Shown: piece by piece, positions 1 to 8,454 of the stretch
Position numbering within the stretch: position 1 is the stretch's first letter
Layout of the letters: the number at the start of each line of letters is the position of its first letter
Assembly: GCA_017517325.1 (NCBI GenBank)
Contig: JAFWZW010000002.1
Span: 1 to 53,578, forward strand
Direction of reading: 5' to 3'
From: Clostridia bacterium
GTDB lineage: Bacteria; Bacillota; Clostridia; Oscillospirales; SIG627
Length of the DNA: 53,578 nt
The notes under the pieces: model-generated
The model's input: only the letters and a program-made list of their open reading frames with translations
What the model was told of the DNA's origin: nothing
Databases searched by the model: none
Program-made: the position numbers and the translations under genes

Positions 1-768
1 CGTAAAGAGCCCCTGCTCAACCAGCACTACGTAGCTCTTTTCACCGTCAATGGTACCGTCTTCATTTCGTACCACAACGGGATTTTCCGCACACATTCTC
101 ACGTGCCCGTTGCTGGAATAGCAGTCGGCAGGGAGGGTCAGCGCGTAGGATTCAAACATCACCTGATGGCCGTTATCCTTGCAAACGGTTTTGGTATTGT
201 AAGCATAAATGCGCTTGCCTTCGGCATTTTTTGTCCAGATCTGCTGGAGAGAATGATCGTATTTGTAAGGACCAACGGGAATAAAGCCGTGGGCTACGTT
301 CATGGAGTGGGTCCAGGAGATCTCGGCAGAGTTTACTACTCTGTGCCAGCCGCAACTGGCAGTGCCGGAGCAGGCGGTGCCGAAGAGAAGGGGATTCTGG
401 CTAAAAAATTCCGTATCGAGAAAGCCGGTCTTTTCGTCATAGTATTCCAAAATTCTGTAAACGCTGCCGGAAGCGGTGTTGACATAAGGAATACCGCCGT
501 AAAGCTTGCCCTTATATAAGGTGCGCTCGGGCTTCTTTGCAAAGGAAATGTAGCGGTCTGTATACCACTGGAAGGAAACGGAAAGCTTTACGTAGTCTAC
601 GCAGATCTTGCGAAGCTGATCCGTGGTCATGTCGGGTGTTGCAATGGGAATGGCATCAAGTCGTGCCCGGGTCAGCGGAAGTTCTGCCTGTTCGCCGAAG
701 TCGGTATCCTCGGGGAGCATATCGGTGTTAAGCATTTCAATGGTAAAATTTTCAGGTCTGTTTGCCAT
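1..768 (-). CDS. CSG/GHVRM-family protein, no signal peptide (partial, 3' end outside window)
   Basis: First 256 residues of a member of the repeated family that fills 35.6-53.6 kb. The start ATG at 768 is preceded by AAAGGAG. The protein begins MANRPENF and has no signal peptide, like the three-domain member at 41941-45507. Visible blocks: AIPIATPDMTTDQLRKICVD near residues 39-58, GGIPYVNTASG at 91-101, TACSG with Cys133, then W141 and VVNSA, PADC at 213-216, GHVRM with His222, and an NEDGTIDGEKSY turn at 235-246. The Cys and His stand where NlpC/P60-type cysteine peptidases carry their dyad (inference). It follows the GNAT gene by 12 bp and probably shares its transcript. The C-terminal domain and any further repeats lie outside the window. 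Function unknown. Confidence 0.9.
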   Translation of the reverse strand, partial: MANRPENFTIEMLNTDMLPEDTDFGEQAELPLTRARLDAIPIATPDMTTDQLRKICVDYVKLSVSFQWYTDRYISFAKKPERTLYKGKLYGGIPYVNTASGSVYRILEYYDEKTGFLDTEFFSQNPLLFGTACSGTASCGWHRVVNSAEISWTHSMNVAHGFIPVGPYKYDHSLQQIWTKNAEGKRIYAYNTKTVCKDNGHQVMFESYALTLPADCYSSNGHVRMCAENPVVVRNEDGTIDGEKSYVVLVEQGLFT

Positions 769-780
769 AGTGAATCTCCT

Positions 781-1392
781 TTATTCAGAAAAAGTTCTTC
801 TTTGGTTTAAATTACTTTGGTATTCTTTATCGGTAATGGAATAGGTAAGGATCTGCTGCTTTTTTCCACGTTTGTAAAAATACTCCCGTTTCACGGTATC
901 TTCTTGGTAGCCAAGTCTTTCCAAAACCTTACGGCTTGCAAGATTATCTTCCATAAATCGACCGGAAAGCTTCTTAAGCCCCAATACCTTGAAGCCATAG
1001 TCCATAATTCTTTGCAACGCTTCGGGCGCAAGGCCCATTCGGTGAAACCGAGGGGAGAGAACGTAGCCTACCTCCGCACACCTTTTTCGCTCGTAGATCT
1101 CCGTAAAGCCGCAGGTACCGATCATTTTGCCCGTTTCCTTGTGGATCAGCGCCCAATCGAAAAACGAAGCACTTTGGTACTCTTTTTGTAGGTAGCGAAT
1201 GTGTGTCCGTGTATATTCTCTTGAGGTGTGAGGCTCCCAAAGAAGGTATTTGCTGGTTTCGGGATCTCTGGAATAGTCGTACATATCCTCCAAATCTTGC
1301 GGGAGGATCTTTCTCAAAACAAGTCGGGGGGTTTCCAGTGTGGGAATATCACGAAAGCTCCTCCGGATGGGGCCGGAAAAGAGGGATCGCAT
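781..1392 (-). CDS. GNAT family N-acetyltransferase (RimJ/RimL-like)
   Basis: Acetyl-CoA-dependent acetyltransferase of the Acetyltransf_3 (RimJ/RimL) type, about 203 residues, the usual length. It opens with the family signature ETPRLVLRKILPQDLEDMY. The acetyl-CoA region includes IGTCGF and the strand-helix stretch EVGYVLSPRFHRMGLAPEA, followed by the typical LGLKKLSGR and N.ASRKVLERLGY tail. The ATG at 1392 overlaps the stop of the upstream gene by one base (TGATG), so translational coupling is likely; a TTG one codon earlier is the less likely alternative. The substrate cannot be read from sequence: related proteins act on ribosomal protein N-termini, antibiotics or small amines. It is the middle gene of a three-gene minus-strand operon. 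Confidence 0.88.
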   Translation of the reverse strand: MRSLFSGPIRRSFRDIPTLETPRLVLRKILPQDLEDMYDYSRDPETSKYLLWEPHTSREYTRTHIRYLQKEYQSASFFDWALIHKETGKMIGTCGFTEIYERKRCAEVGYVLSPRFHRMGLAPEALQRIMDYGFKVLGLKKLSGRFMEDNLASRKVLERLGYQEDTVKREYFYKRGKKQQILTYSITDKEYQSNLNQRRTFSE

Positions 1393-1985
1393 CAAAGGAT
1401 CTCAAAGGTTCCGAAGCGATCGGAACGGTGAAAATCAATGGCGTCTCTCTGCAGGGGTGCCCAGGAGAGATAATGGGGGGATTCGGTGAGATCGCCGCAT
1501 TTGAATGCGTTGCCCTTAAAGGTGTAACCGGGAGCAAAATCGATCTTTCCGTATATGTTTTCGATGGTCTCCAGCGGGATAAAGAGGGTCACGGTCCAAA
1601 CACCGTCACCGATCTCTGCCTTTACCTCTGGCATAACAGGCGTTTCAAGATCGACGCGCTCGTAGCGGTCAGGGCCGATTCCGAACAGATAGCAACCGCC
1701 TGCGTTCATTTCAAAGTTAATGTAGCTGGTGCTCTTTTCGGGAGCAAAGTTCAGAAAGATCTCAAGGCAACTGTCCTCGCAAACCTCTTCACCGGGGTTT
1801 TTATGCTCGCGGCGGGGGTTGGATTCATAGCAGGAAAGCTGAAAAAGAAATCCCTTGCCCTCCATGAAGATCCCTTTGAAGCGGGAATCGGGGGTGTAAG
1901 TGGAGCCCCAGGGTACGTCGCAGATCTTGGCTTCCACCGCTGTATTCAGACTTGCGGCATCACCGCGAATGATTTGATACTTCAT
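1392..1985 (-). CDS. CBM9-like (carbohydrate-binding family 9-like) domain protein
   Basis: A 197-residue single-domain protein resembling the family 9-like carbohydrate-binding beta-sandwich proteins found in many Clostridia and Bacteroidetes. Supporting features are the start with an ICDVPWG motif, the block CEDSCLEIFLNF, a YINFEMNAGG strand, and the closing HYLSWAPL and FHRSDRFGTFEI segments. There is no signal peptide, so it probably acts in the cytoplasm, and its ligand is unknown. It is the first gene of an operon with the GNAT acetyltransferase and the partial family protein. The start ATG at 1985 has an excellent GAGGAGGAG ribosome site and a near-consensus promoter just upstream. Confidence 0.75.
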   Translation of the reverse strand: MKYQIIRGDAASLNTAVEAKICDVPWGSTYTPDSRFKGIFMEGKGFLFQLSCYESNPRREHKNPGEEVCEDSCLEIFLNFAPEKSTSYINFEMNAGGCYLFGIGPDRYERVDLETPVMPEVKAEIGDGVWTVTLFIPLETIENIYGKIDFAPGYTFKGNAFKCGDLTESPHYLSWAPLQRDAIDFHRSDRFGTFEIL

Positions 1986-2014
1986 AATCTCCTCCTCAAA
2001 AACAATGTACCATT

Positions 2015-2043
2015 ATTATATAGGTAAATACCGTAATTTGCAA
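2015..2043 (-). promoter_or_regulatory. Sigma-A-type promoter for the CBM9-like/GNAT/family-protein operon
   Basis: On the minus strand TTGCAA (2038-2043) and TATAAT (2015-2020) are separated by 17 bases. The start codon at 1985 lies about 30 bases beyond the -10. It faces away from a weaker plus-strand promoter for the gene at 2117. Confidence 0.75.
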
Positions 2044-2062
2044 GGAAAAATCGTAAAAACTA

Positions 2063-2091
2063 TGGAAAACCGTCATTGTTTCGTGTATAAT
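2063..2091 (+). promoter_or_regulatory. Probable promoter for the DUF5685/DnaJ operon
   Basis: A perfect TATAAT lies at 2086-2091. The -35 at 17-base spacing is poor (TGGAAA, 2063-2068). The GGGGGAG ribosome site and ATG at 2117 follow. Placement rests mainly on the -10. Confidence 0.45.
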
Positions 2092-2116
2092 ATTTAAATA
2101 GACAAGGGGGAGTAGG

Positions 2117-3001
2117 ATGCTGGGTTATGTAAAGTGTGACGAAGGGGAACTTTTGGTTAAACATCAAAGGCTTTATCGCGCAGTATATTGCGGCCTTTGC
2201 CACTCCATTCGCGTCACGGGTATGCACGCCCTACTCCCGTTTCATAATTACGATTTCGTGTTTCTGGCTCTGTTTCGGATGCTGGTCACAGGCGAGCCCC
2301 TTTCTCTTGAGCGTGACCGCTGCTTTTTGCACCCCTTTCGCAAAGGAAAGCAAAGGCTTTGTCATAATCCCACCTTGGCGTATACCGCCTTTGCCGCGCT
2401 TGTTTTGACCGTTGAAAAAATGCGTGACGATCTGCTGGATTCTGACGTTTCCTTTTCCCGCAGGTGCATGATCCGCCTTACCCTTCCGCGTCTCATTCGT
2501 GCCCTTCGTCGCTATGAGAAAAATGAGTCGCAGATGAAGGGGCTTTCCGAAAAGGTAGCGGCTCTTCTTGCAGAAGGCCGTGAGCTTGAAAAGGCTTCCG
2601 CCGAGCTTGACATCCTCTGCGAAAACTTTGCCCGTTGCCTTTCTCTTTTGTTCTCCTTCGGAACAAGCGGAAAGGAGGCGCGCCTTCTTTCGGGTATGGG
2701 GGATCTTCTCGGCCGCTATCTTTATACGCTTGATGCCCTTGACGACCGTGAGAAGGATTTGAAAAGCGGTGCCTTTAACCCCGTTTTGAAAAACGGTGTG
2801 CTGCCGTCGGACAAAGCCCTTTGTCAAATGGATCTGGTGCTTTCCTTTATGTTGGGCGAAATGAAAAAGATTTTGGATCTGGTTGAGGGGGAGCCCAACC
2901 TTCTGGCAATTTGCGAAAACATAATCGGTCGGGGGCTTCCCGCCACCGCCCATCCCATTCTGAACCCTGAAAGAGGAGATAAAAATGAGAGACCCGTATA
3001 G
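2117..3001 (+). CDS. DUF5685 family protein
   Basis: A 294-residue, mostly helical protein matching the DUF5685 family of Clostridia, whose members often stand next to a J-domain gene as here. It starts [15 protein letters not shown] and carries Cys-containing motifs YCGLCHSI (near residue 30) and RCFLHP, then a HNYDF segment. Cys/His pairs in the first 80 residues suggest metal binding, but this is inference. No signal peptide or clear membrane span is seen. The start has GGGGGAG 6-8 bases upstream. Its 3' end overlaps the next gene by 17 bases, so the two are probably translationally coupled. The molecular function of the family is not established. Confidence 0.75.
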   Translation: MLGYVKCDEGELLVKHQRLYRAVYCGLCHSIRVTGMHALLPFHNYDFVFLALFRMLVTGEPLSLERDRCFLHPFRKGKQRLCHNPTLAYTAFAALVLTVEKMRDDLLDSDVSFSRRCMIRLTLPRLIRALRRYEKNESQMKGLSEKVAALLAEGRELEKASAELDILCENFARCLSLLFSFGTSGKEARLLSGMGDLLGRYLYTLDALDDREKDLKSGAFNPVLKNGVLPSDKALCQMDLVLSFMLGEMKKILDLVEGEPNLLAICENIIGRGLPATAHPILNPERGDKNERPV

Positions 3002-3575
3002 TGTATTGGGGGTATCCCCCCAGGCAAGCGAAGACGAAATTAAAAAAGCGTATCGTACCCTTGCAAAAAAATATCACCCTGATAATTATGCCAACACCGA
3101 GTTCTCCGACATTGCAGGAGAAAAAATGAAAGAGATCAACGAAGCCTACGACGAGATCCTGCGCCGCCGTGCCGAAGGCAGCAGCACTGCGCAGAATCAG
3201 GCAGGGCAGGGAACCGCGTACCAAAACGCCAGAGTTCGCCAGCTCATTGCCGCAGGAAGGCTTGGAGAAGCAGAGGTGATTCTGGACGGGGAACAAAACC
3301 GTGATGCAGAGTGGCATTACCTGAAAGGCCTTTGTGCCATGTATCGCCGCAGCTATCACGATGCCGCGGGCTTCTTTGCTACCGCCCACCAAATGGCGCC
3401 AAACAACGGTGAATACGCCAATATGTACCGCCGTTTTCAGGGGGCACAGCAGAATTACGGTTCCTTTGGTGGCGGCACCTATCGAAAAATGGATGCCTGC
3501 GATATATGCTCCAACCTGATCTGTCTTGATTGTTTGTGCGAGTGTATGGGCGGCGATCTGATCAGCTGCTGTTAA
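2985..3575 (+). CDS. J-domain (DnaJ-like) protein with Cys-rich C-terminus
   Basis: The N-terminal 60 residues are a J domain: [20 protein letters not shown], then the KKYHPDNY loop with the HPD triplet that stimulates DnaK ATPase. A middle region with two helical repeats ([32 protein letters not shown]) resembles a TPR. The last 25 residues are Cys-rich ([19 protein letters not shown] then CC) and could bind zinc or interact with DUF5685. It lacks the DnaJ Gly/Phe region and the CxxCxGxG zinc repeats, so it is a specialised co-chaperone and not the general DnaJ. AGAGGAG precedes the ATG. The DUF5685 gene overlaps it upstream and a membrane protein gene begins one base after its stop. Confidence 0.9.
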   Translation: MRDPYSVLGVSPQASEDEIKKAYRTLAKKYHPDNYANTEFSDIAGEKMKEINEAYDEILRRRAEGSSTAQNQAGQGTAYQNARVRQLIAAGRLGEAEVILDGEQNRDAEWHYLKGLCAMYRRSYHDAAGFFATAHQMAPNNGEYANMYRRFQGAQQNYGSFGGGTYRKMDACDICSNLICLDCLCECMGGDLISCC

Positions 3576-3576
3576 T

Positions 3577-4077
3577 ATGAAAAAGACGAAAATGCTCAGT
3601 ATCTGCTCCCTGATGGCGGCGCTTTGCGTTGTGATTATGTCCCTCGGGAGCCTTGTGGAAAGTCTTGATTTTTCTCTTGCGGTGATGGCAGGACTTGTGG
3701 TAATGATCCTGTCCTCTGAATACGGAGATCCCGCCGCCTTCGCGGTGTATTTGGTTTCGGGCCTTCTCGCCCTGATCCTGCCTCTGAAAACCACGGCCAT
3801 CTTTTTTCTCGTTTTCTTTGGCTGGTATCCCATTATGCAAAAAAAGATCAATATGCTAAAGCCCGTTTTGGCGCGGGTGGTAAAATTTCTCATCTTTAAC
3901 GTGGCCATGGGGCTTTTGCTTTTCCTTTCCGCCTTTGTGACCGGCACCACTGATGCCCCCGTCATTTACGGAATCACTGCTATTCTTGCAAATCTTTGCT
4001 TCGTTTTGTACGATACCCTTTTGGATCGGTTTCTGATCTGGTATATATTAAAACTTCGGAATCGCTTGAAATTCTGA
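3577..4077 (+). CDS. Small integral membrane protein, function unknown
   Basis: A 166-residue protein with about five hydrophobic spans: a segment starting near residue 8, two through residues 30-70, one near 85-115 and one near 120-145. A basic stretch (MQKKINMLKPVLARVVK) interrupts the spans. It looks like the small multi-span membrane proteins that accompany the DUF5685/DnaJ pair in Clostridia; an ECF transporter S-component-like fold is possible but not shown. The ATG begins one base after the upstream TAA and has no convincing ribosome site of its own, so expression probably depends on re-initiation after the J-domain gene. Confidence 0.75.
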   Translation: MKKTKMLSICSLMAALCVVIMSLGSLVESLDFSLAVMAGLVVMILSSEYGDPAAFAVYLVSGLLALILPLKTTAIFFLVFFGWYPIMQKKINMLKPVLARVVKFLIFNVAMGLLLFLSAFVTGTTDAPVIYGITAILANLCFVLYDTLLDRFLIWYILKLRNRLKF

Positions 4078-4092
4078 CCTTGGAGGAGATGT

Positions 4093-5295
4093 ATGGAGAA
4101 AAAGCTCTCGCACCTTGCTATGACCCCCGCAAATCCCCGTTGGCAGGAAGCCGTTGCACGTAAGAACGAGCTTTACGCCCGTTCCAATGACTCACGAAGC
4201 CCCTTTCTTCGGGACTATACCCGCATCATTCATTCTACCGGCTTTCGCCGCTTGAAGCATAAAACCCAGGTGTTTTTCTCTCCCCAGAGTGATCATATCT
4301 GCACCCGTATCGAGCACGTCCTGCACGTGGAATCTATTGCCACGGCCATTGCAGATTCCCTGGGGCTCAATTCTGAGCTTGTCCGCGCCATTGCCATCGG
4401 TCACGATCTGGGGCATTCTCCCTTCGGTCATAAGGGGGAGCGGGTCTTAAACGATATTTCGGGCAGGGTTTTAAACCAGCCCTTCTGGCACGAAAAAAAC
4501 AGTCTTTACTTCGTGGATCATATCGAGCTTTTAGAGGATGATAAGCGTCAGCGTCAAACCCTGAATCTTACTTATGCCGTTCGTGACGGTCTCATCTGCC
4601 ATTGCGGTGAAGCTACGGAAAATCATCTGTTCCCCCGCAAGGATGCGCTGGATCTGGAAAGCCTTACCAAGCCCGGTGAGGTCAACGCTTTTACGTACGA
4701 GGGGTGCGTCGTGAAAATGGCAGACCGCATTTCCTATATCGGCAGAGACATTGAAGACGCCCTTGCCCTTGGTGTCCTCACCCGAGATAATATGGAAGAG
4801 CTCGCAGATCTGGTCTGTGAATACGCAGGGGATAAGATCAACAATACCATTATCATCAATCACCTGATCAACGATCTTTGCCTTTCCTCCGATGAAGAAA
4901 ACGGCATTTGTTTTTCCGAACGCACCAACGAATTTATCCGCCTTTTGGGGGGGTTCAATTATCGCTATATTTATCGCGCCCCCCGCGTTGCCCGTGCCGA
5001 GGGCTTTTTCGAGATCGTCATCCGCGAGCTCTTCGACCTGCTCTTCAGCTGCTACGACGGCCTGGATACCCTGGATCGTTTGGATGAGCTTCGCAAGATC
5101 TACCCCAAGGTTTCCGATTCCTTTTACGAATGGCTCCGTAGCTATTGGACCCTCATTCGTGATCCCATTCATCAAAATCCCGCTATTTTCGATATCACCT
5201 GCAGGGAGGATTACGCCAAAGCAGTGATCTGCTATCTTGCGGGTATGAGTGATCGCTACGCTATGGATTGCTTCAACGAGATTATCAGCTTTTAA
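4093..5295 (+). CDS. dgt: Deoxyguanosinetriphosphate triphosphohydrolase-like HD protein
   Basis: HD-superfamily dNTP triphosphohydrolase that hydrolyses dNTPs to nucleoside and tripolyphosphate, 400 residues. The metal-binding signature is clear: RIEHVLHVESIA supplies the first His and GHDLGHSPFGHKGERVL supplies the HD doublet and later His residues. The N-terminal FRRLKHKTQVF and the later MADRISYIGRDIEDA block are also typical of Dgt-like proteins. The short form seen here is the one often annotated as type 2 dGTPase-like in Firmicutes. The start has GGAGGAG directly upstream. It is followed 12 bases later by a metallo-hydrolase gene. Confidence 0.93.
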   Translation: MEKKLSHLAMTPANPRWQEAVARKNELYARSNDSRSPFLRDYTRIIHSTGFRRLKHKTQVFFSPQSDHICTRIEHVLHVESIATAIADSLGLNSELVRAIAIGHDLGHSPFGHKGERVLNDISGRVLNQPFWHEKNSLYFVDHIELLEDDKRQRQTLNLTYAVRDGLICHCGEATENHLFPRKDALDLESLTKPGEVNAFTYEGCVVKMADRISYIGRDIEDALALGVLTRDNMEELADLVCEYAGDKINNTIIINHLINDLCLSSDEENGICFSERTNEFIRLLGGFNYRYIYRAPRVARAEGFFEIVIRELFDLLFSCYDGLDTLDRLDELRKIYPKVSDSFYEWLRSYWTLIRDPIHQNPAIFDITCREDYAKAVICYLAGMSDRYAMDCFNEIISF

Positions 5296-5307
5296 TTGTG
5301 AGGTACT

Positions 5308-5946
5308 ATGAAGACCCTGACCTTTTGCTTGGGTGCCCTTCGCACCAATACGTATTTTTGCTTTGACGATGCAGGAGCCTGCGTGGTCGTTGATCCCGGT
5401 ATGGATGGAGAAGGGATCTGGAATAAGCTTTGCGAAAAAGGGCTGAAGCCCAGCCACATCCTTTTGACCCACGGCCATTTTGATCACGCCCAAGGGGTGC
5501 GGTATCTGGCAGAAAAAAGCGGCGCCAAGGTCTGCATTCATAAAGAGGATGCGGTGATGCTTCAAAACCCGGGCTTTGCTTCCGCTACTCTCTATTACCG
5601 TGGTGACGCCTCCCTCTATCCCCGCTGTGAGGCGGATATACTTTTGGAAGAGGGGAGCGAGATCCAAGTGGGCACTATGCATTTTAAGGTGCTCCATACC
5701 CCGGGACATACCCCCGGCTCCGTCTGCTTTGCGGAAGGGAACACCCTTTTCTGCGGGGATACGGTCTTTGCTTACGGTTATGGGCGCTATGACCTTTGGG
5801 GCGGTGATCGGGAAGCTCTTTCACGCTCCTTAAATCGCCTTTCCGCCCTTGAGGGGGACTATAAGCTTTGCCCCGGTCACGGAAACACCGCCACCCTTTC
5901 CCGCCATCGGGAAGAGATCGCCGCTTTTTCAAGGCAATTGACGTAA
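5308..5946 (+). CDS. MBL-fold metallo-hydrolase (glyoxalase II-like)
   Basis: A 212-residue metallo-beta-lactamase fold hydrolase of the YcbL/GloB-like group. The zinc motif HGHFDH occurs in LLTHGHFDHAQGV (about residues 52-64). Further ligands fit HTPGHTPGS (His near 132), the FCGDTVF Asp and the LCPGHGNT His near the C-terminus. The length and the lack of a C-terminal extension suit the small hydroxyacylglutathione-hydrolase-like proteins, whose true substrates are often thioesters other than glutathione conjugates. It lies in the same plus-strand run as the dGTPase-like gene, with GTGAGG as ribosome site. Confidence 0.9.
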   Translation: MKTLTFCLGALRTNTYFCFDDAGACVVVDPGMDGEGIWNKLCEKGLKPSHILLTHGHFDHAQGVRYLAEKSGAKVCIHKEDAVMLQNPGFASATLYYRGDASLYPRCEADILLEEGSEIQVGTMHFKVLHTPGHTPGSVCFAEGNTLFCGDTVFAYGYGRYDLWGGDREALSRSLNRLSALEGDYKLCPGHGNTATLSRHREEIAAFSRQLT

Positions 5947-5992
5947 CAATTTTTTAAATTCAAAGTTTTATTCAAAAAAGGAGGATGATAAA

Positions 5993-7231
5993 ATGAAACG
6001 ACGGCTTTTCTTTTTGCTCGTTCTCCTTTTACTTTTTTTCTCCGCTTGCGAAAGAGAGCCTATGACTGAAACCTTCCCCGCAACGGCCACGCTGACGGTT
6101 GAGAAAGAAGACATCGCAACCTTTGAGGTACCTACTGCAGAGGTGGAGATCCCTGCTTCTTCAAGCATTCCGGAGATCACCACAACGGTGCCGGTTCCCA
6201 CCTCTCACGTACATAATATGAAGGAGCGCTCCCGCATCTCTGCCACTTGCTCTTCCCCCGGGGAGATCGTTTTCCGCTGTGATTGCGGAGAGGGGAGAAC
6301 GGAAGCCCTTCCGATCCTTTCTCATACGGTTATCTCCGCTACCTGCCTGCAAGGCTCTTTTTGCAGTACCTGTGGCTCAAAGCTTTCCGATCCCTTGGGG
6401 CATCATATCGTCTCCCGCGGCTGTGACCGTTGTGATTATGAGATCAAAAGCCCCGTTTACGTTTTGGGGAAGGAGCTTGATTTCGATGAAAAAGCCGAAT
6501 CCATTCGTGCAAAACTGGGAGCTCCCACCGAATCCCTTTACGAGGGGGATATGGTCAGCTTGGTTTACGCCTCTGATCTTTCCGCTTTTACGGTGATCCA
6601 AACCGACGGTGACGGTCTCTGGGGTTTGTTTACCATAGATCCCGAGGCAAGGCTTTGTCTTCGCGAAGAGCCCATTACCATTGCCAATTTTTCAGGTGCG
6701 GATGATCCCAATTCCGACGCCTTTTATCAGGATGCGGGCTCCTGCCGAATCTTCGGCTTTCGTGACGGTATGGATGGTGGCACCTACTACGGTCTTTGGA
6801 TGCGCTATTCCGAGTGTCGCTATGATTATATTGAGGATGATCGGATCTTTTTTGACTTTTATGCCCAAAACCGTTTAAGCTTCTATTTTACAAACGCTCT
6901 GCGCGCCCGCCACGGTTTGGCACCACTCACCTGGTCGGGAGAGGCAGCTCAGGTAGCGGTGGAGTATTCCACCTATATGCTGGAGAATGATTTCTTCGAT
7001 CACGACGGCTCCTACGGTGACCGTCTCCGTCAAAAAGGGATCCTTTGGCAATACGCGGGGGAAAACATTTCCCAAGGGTACTTCAATTCCTTCTTCGTGA
7101 CCGATGCTTACTACAATTCCCGTGACCACCGTGAAAATCTTTTAAGCTCCAATTTTTCCCGTGTTGGAATCGGCCACTGCCGTAAGGCAGACGGTTCAAC
7201 GGTTTTCGGCGCTCAGATCTTTTACGGATAA
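5993..7231 (+). CDS. CAP/SCP-domain lipoprotein with Cys-rich insert
   Basis: Exported 412-residue protein. Residues 1-19 are a signal peptide ending in a lipobox (FFSAC), so it should be a membrane-anchored lipoprotein. A Thr/Pro/Val-rich linker follows. Residues about 85-150 carry three Cys-pair modules (FRCDCGEG, SFCSTCGSK, GCDRCDYE) that look like zinc-ribbon knuckles. Residues about 155-270 match the CAP-associated N-terminal domain of YlbC type (LGKELDFDEKAESIRAKLG). The C-terminal 130 residues are a CAP (SCP/PR1) domain: ARHGLAPLTW, YAGENISQGY and FSRVGIGH. AAGGAGGATG precedes the start. Function is unknown; related Bacillus proteins are sporulation or cell-surface proteins. Confidence 0.9.
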   Translation: MKRRLFFLLVLLLLFFSACEREPMTETFPATATLTVEKEDIATFEVPTAEVEIPASSSIPEITTTVPVPTSHVHNMKERSRISATCSSPGEIVFRCDCGEGRTEALPILSHTVISATCLQGSFCSTCGSKLSDPLGHHIVSRGCDRCDYEIKSPVYVLGKELDFDEKAESIRAKLGAPTESLYEGDMVSLVYASDLSAFTVIQTDGDGLWGLFTIDPEARLCLREEPITIANFSGADDPNSDAFYQDAGSCRIFGFRDGMDGGTYYGLWMRYSECRYDYIEDDRIFFDFYAQNRLSFYFTNALRARHGLAPLTWSGEAAQVAVEYSTYMLENDFFDHDGSYGDRLRQKGILWQYAGENISQGYFNSFFVTDAYYNSRDHRENLLSSNFSRVGIGHCRKADGSTVFGAQIFYG

Positions 7232-7243
7232 AGAAGATAAACT

Positions 7244-7681
7244 ATGTATATCGAACTGATCGGAAAATTGATACAAGGACATAATTGGGCCAAGATCCAA
7301 AAGCCCTGCCCTGAAAAAGAAATAAAAAAAGCGGAAAAATACGTGGGCTTTGCTTTTCCTGAGGAGCTCAAGGATCTGTTGAGGGAAACCAACGGTGACC
7401 ACTGGTTTTTGCTTTCTGCAGAGGAAATGGTGGATCAGGTCAGGAGAAACAGAGAGATTCTTGCAGACTATCTTGAGCCCGATGAATTTCAGGAAAAAGT
7501 CAATCGTTTCGTATATTTTGCATCTAATGGCTGCGGCGATTATTACGGGTATCGCGTTCTTGCCAACGGCAGGACGGATGATACTGCCATTTATATCTGG
7601 GAGCATGAGCTTTTTGAGATCCGTGAGGTTGCAAAGGATATTCCCGAATTGATCACCAAGTATTATAACGGTGAGATCTAA
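7244..7681 (+). CDS. SMI1/KNR4 (SUKH) family protein
   Basis: A 145-residue cytoplasmic protein of the SMI1/KNR4 (SUKH-1) family. Signature elements are the N-terminal EKEIKKAEKYVGFAFPEELK helix, the LRETNGDHW core, and FASNGCGDYYGY followed by IYIWEHE. SUKH proteins commonly serve as immunity proteins of contact-dependent toxins, but stand-alone copies also exist. No toxin gene lies next to it here. It starts 12 bases after the CAP lipoprotein and a strong terminator follows, so it closes this plus-strand operon. Confidence 0.88.
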   Translation: MYIELIGKLIQGHNWAKIQKPCPEKEIKKAEKYVGFAFPEELKDLLRETNGDHWFLLSAEEMVDQVRRNREILADYLEPDEFQEKVNRFVYFASNGCGDYYGYRVLANGRTDDTAIYIWEHELFEIREVAKDIPELITKYYNGEI

Positions 7682-7707
7682 TGTGAGAAGAAGCCTATTC
7701 AGATAGA

Positions 7708-7748
7708 ATCCCCGACAGATCCGGTAGTCTGTCGGGGACTTTTCATTT
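7708..7748 (+). terminator. Intrinsic terminator after the SMI1 gene
   Basis: A perfect 10-bp stem (CCCCGACAGA, 7710-7719; TCTGTCGGGG, 7728-7737) with an 8-base loop is followed by ACTTTTCATTTATTT. It lies between convergent genes and may also stop the spoIIIA transcript from the other side. Confidence 0.9.
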
Positions 7749-7778
7749 ATTTGCAAATCGGGCTTCATCCGTTTTTTA

Positions 7779-8444
7779 TCAGCTTGCGGTCTTTTCGATG
7801 ATCTTAACGTCCTTCGGCTCAATGGAGGATTCCAGGTATACGATCTCCTTGATCTGTGCGATCTGTCCGGGGGTCAGACCTTCGCCTCCCACCACGATGT
7901 TGGCGCAATCCTCATTGATAATGGCAACGCATTCTTCAAAGCCCTTTGCCTTTACAAGGTTTTCAATATCGATCTCCCAGCTGGTTTCGTTGGCAATGCG
8001 CTCCATTTGGGTAAAGGCTTCGGTTTTGGCGGTTTCGCTTGCGGTCTCATCCTCTGTGATGTTCACCAGCACCTCCAAGGCTTCGCCTCTGGCGCGTTCT
8101 CTGTCAATGACTGCCGTGGCAAAATAGTTTTCAACAGGCTGAGAATCCTCAACCTGTCCGTCCGCAGGCTCTTCAGCGGGGGGCTCCGGGGTACCGTAGC
8201 GAATGTTCAGATAACCCGCAACGGCCACCAGTACCAGACAGCCGGCGATCAGGGCGTTTTTGGCGTTGATGCCCTTCCATGGGAAAGGCTTTACCTTCTC
8301 TTTCCATTTTTCAAGCCATTTGCTGAATTCGGGAAAGTATCCGCCCTCGTCTTCCGTTTCCTGAGAGATCTCTGTCAATGCGGTTTCAGATGATGAAAAT
8401 TCCGTTTCCGGCTCGTAGATTTTGATTTTTTTCAGTTTTTTCAT
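7779..8444 (-). CDS. spoIIIAH: Stage III sporulation protein AH
   Basis: Mother-cell component of the SpoIIIA-SpoIIQ channel, 221 residues. An acidic cytoplasmic N-terminus of about 70 residues is followed by one membrane span (ALIAGCLVLVAVAGYLNI) and an extracellular YscJ/FliF-like ring domain beginning near YFATAVIDRERARGEALEVL. The end (LTPGQIAQIKEIV) is the usual SpoIIIAH finish. It is the last gene of the eight-gene spoIIIA operon. The extracellular domain should bind SpoIIQ, whose gene is at 22599-23339. Its N-terminal cytoplasmic tail is longer than in Bacillus subtilis. Confidence 0.93.
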   Translation of the reverse strand: MKKLKKIKIYEPETEFSSSETALTEISQETEDEGGYFPEFSKWLEKWKEKVKPFPWKGINAKNALIAGCLVLVAVAGYLNIRYGTPEPPAEEPADGQVEDSQPVENYFATAVIDRERARGEALEVLVNITEDETASETAKTEAFTQMERIANETSWEIDIENLVKAKGFEECVAIINEDCANIVVGGEGLTPGQIAQIKEIVYLESSIEPKDVKIIEKTAS

Positions 8445-8454
8445 AATAGGCTCC

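Noticed and set aside
2847-3965. Minus-strand frame of 372 residues
   Set aside because: Opposite the DUF5685, J-domain and membrane protein genes and unlike any family.
4531-5709. Minus-strand frame of 392 residues opposite the dGTPase-like and hydrolase genes
   Set aside because: Shadow of two clear plus-strand genes.
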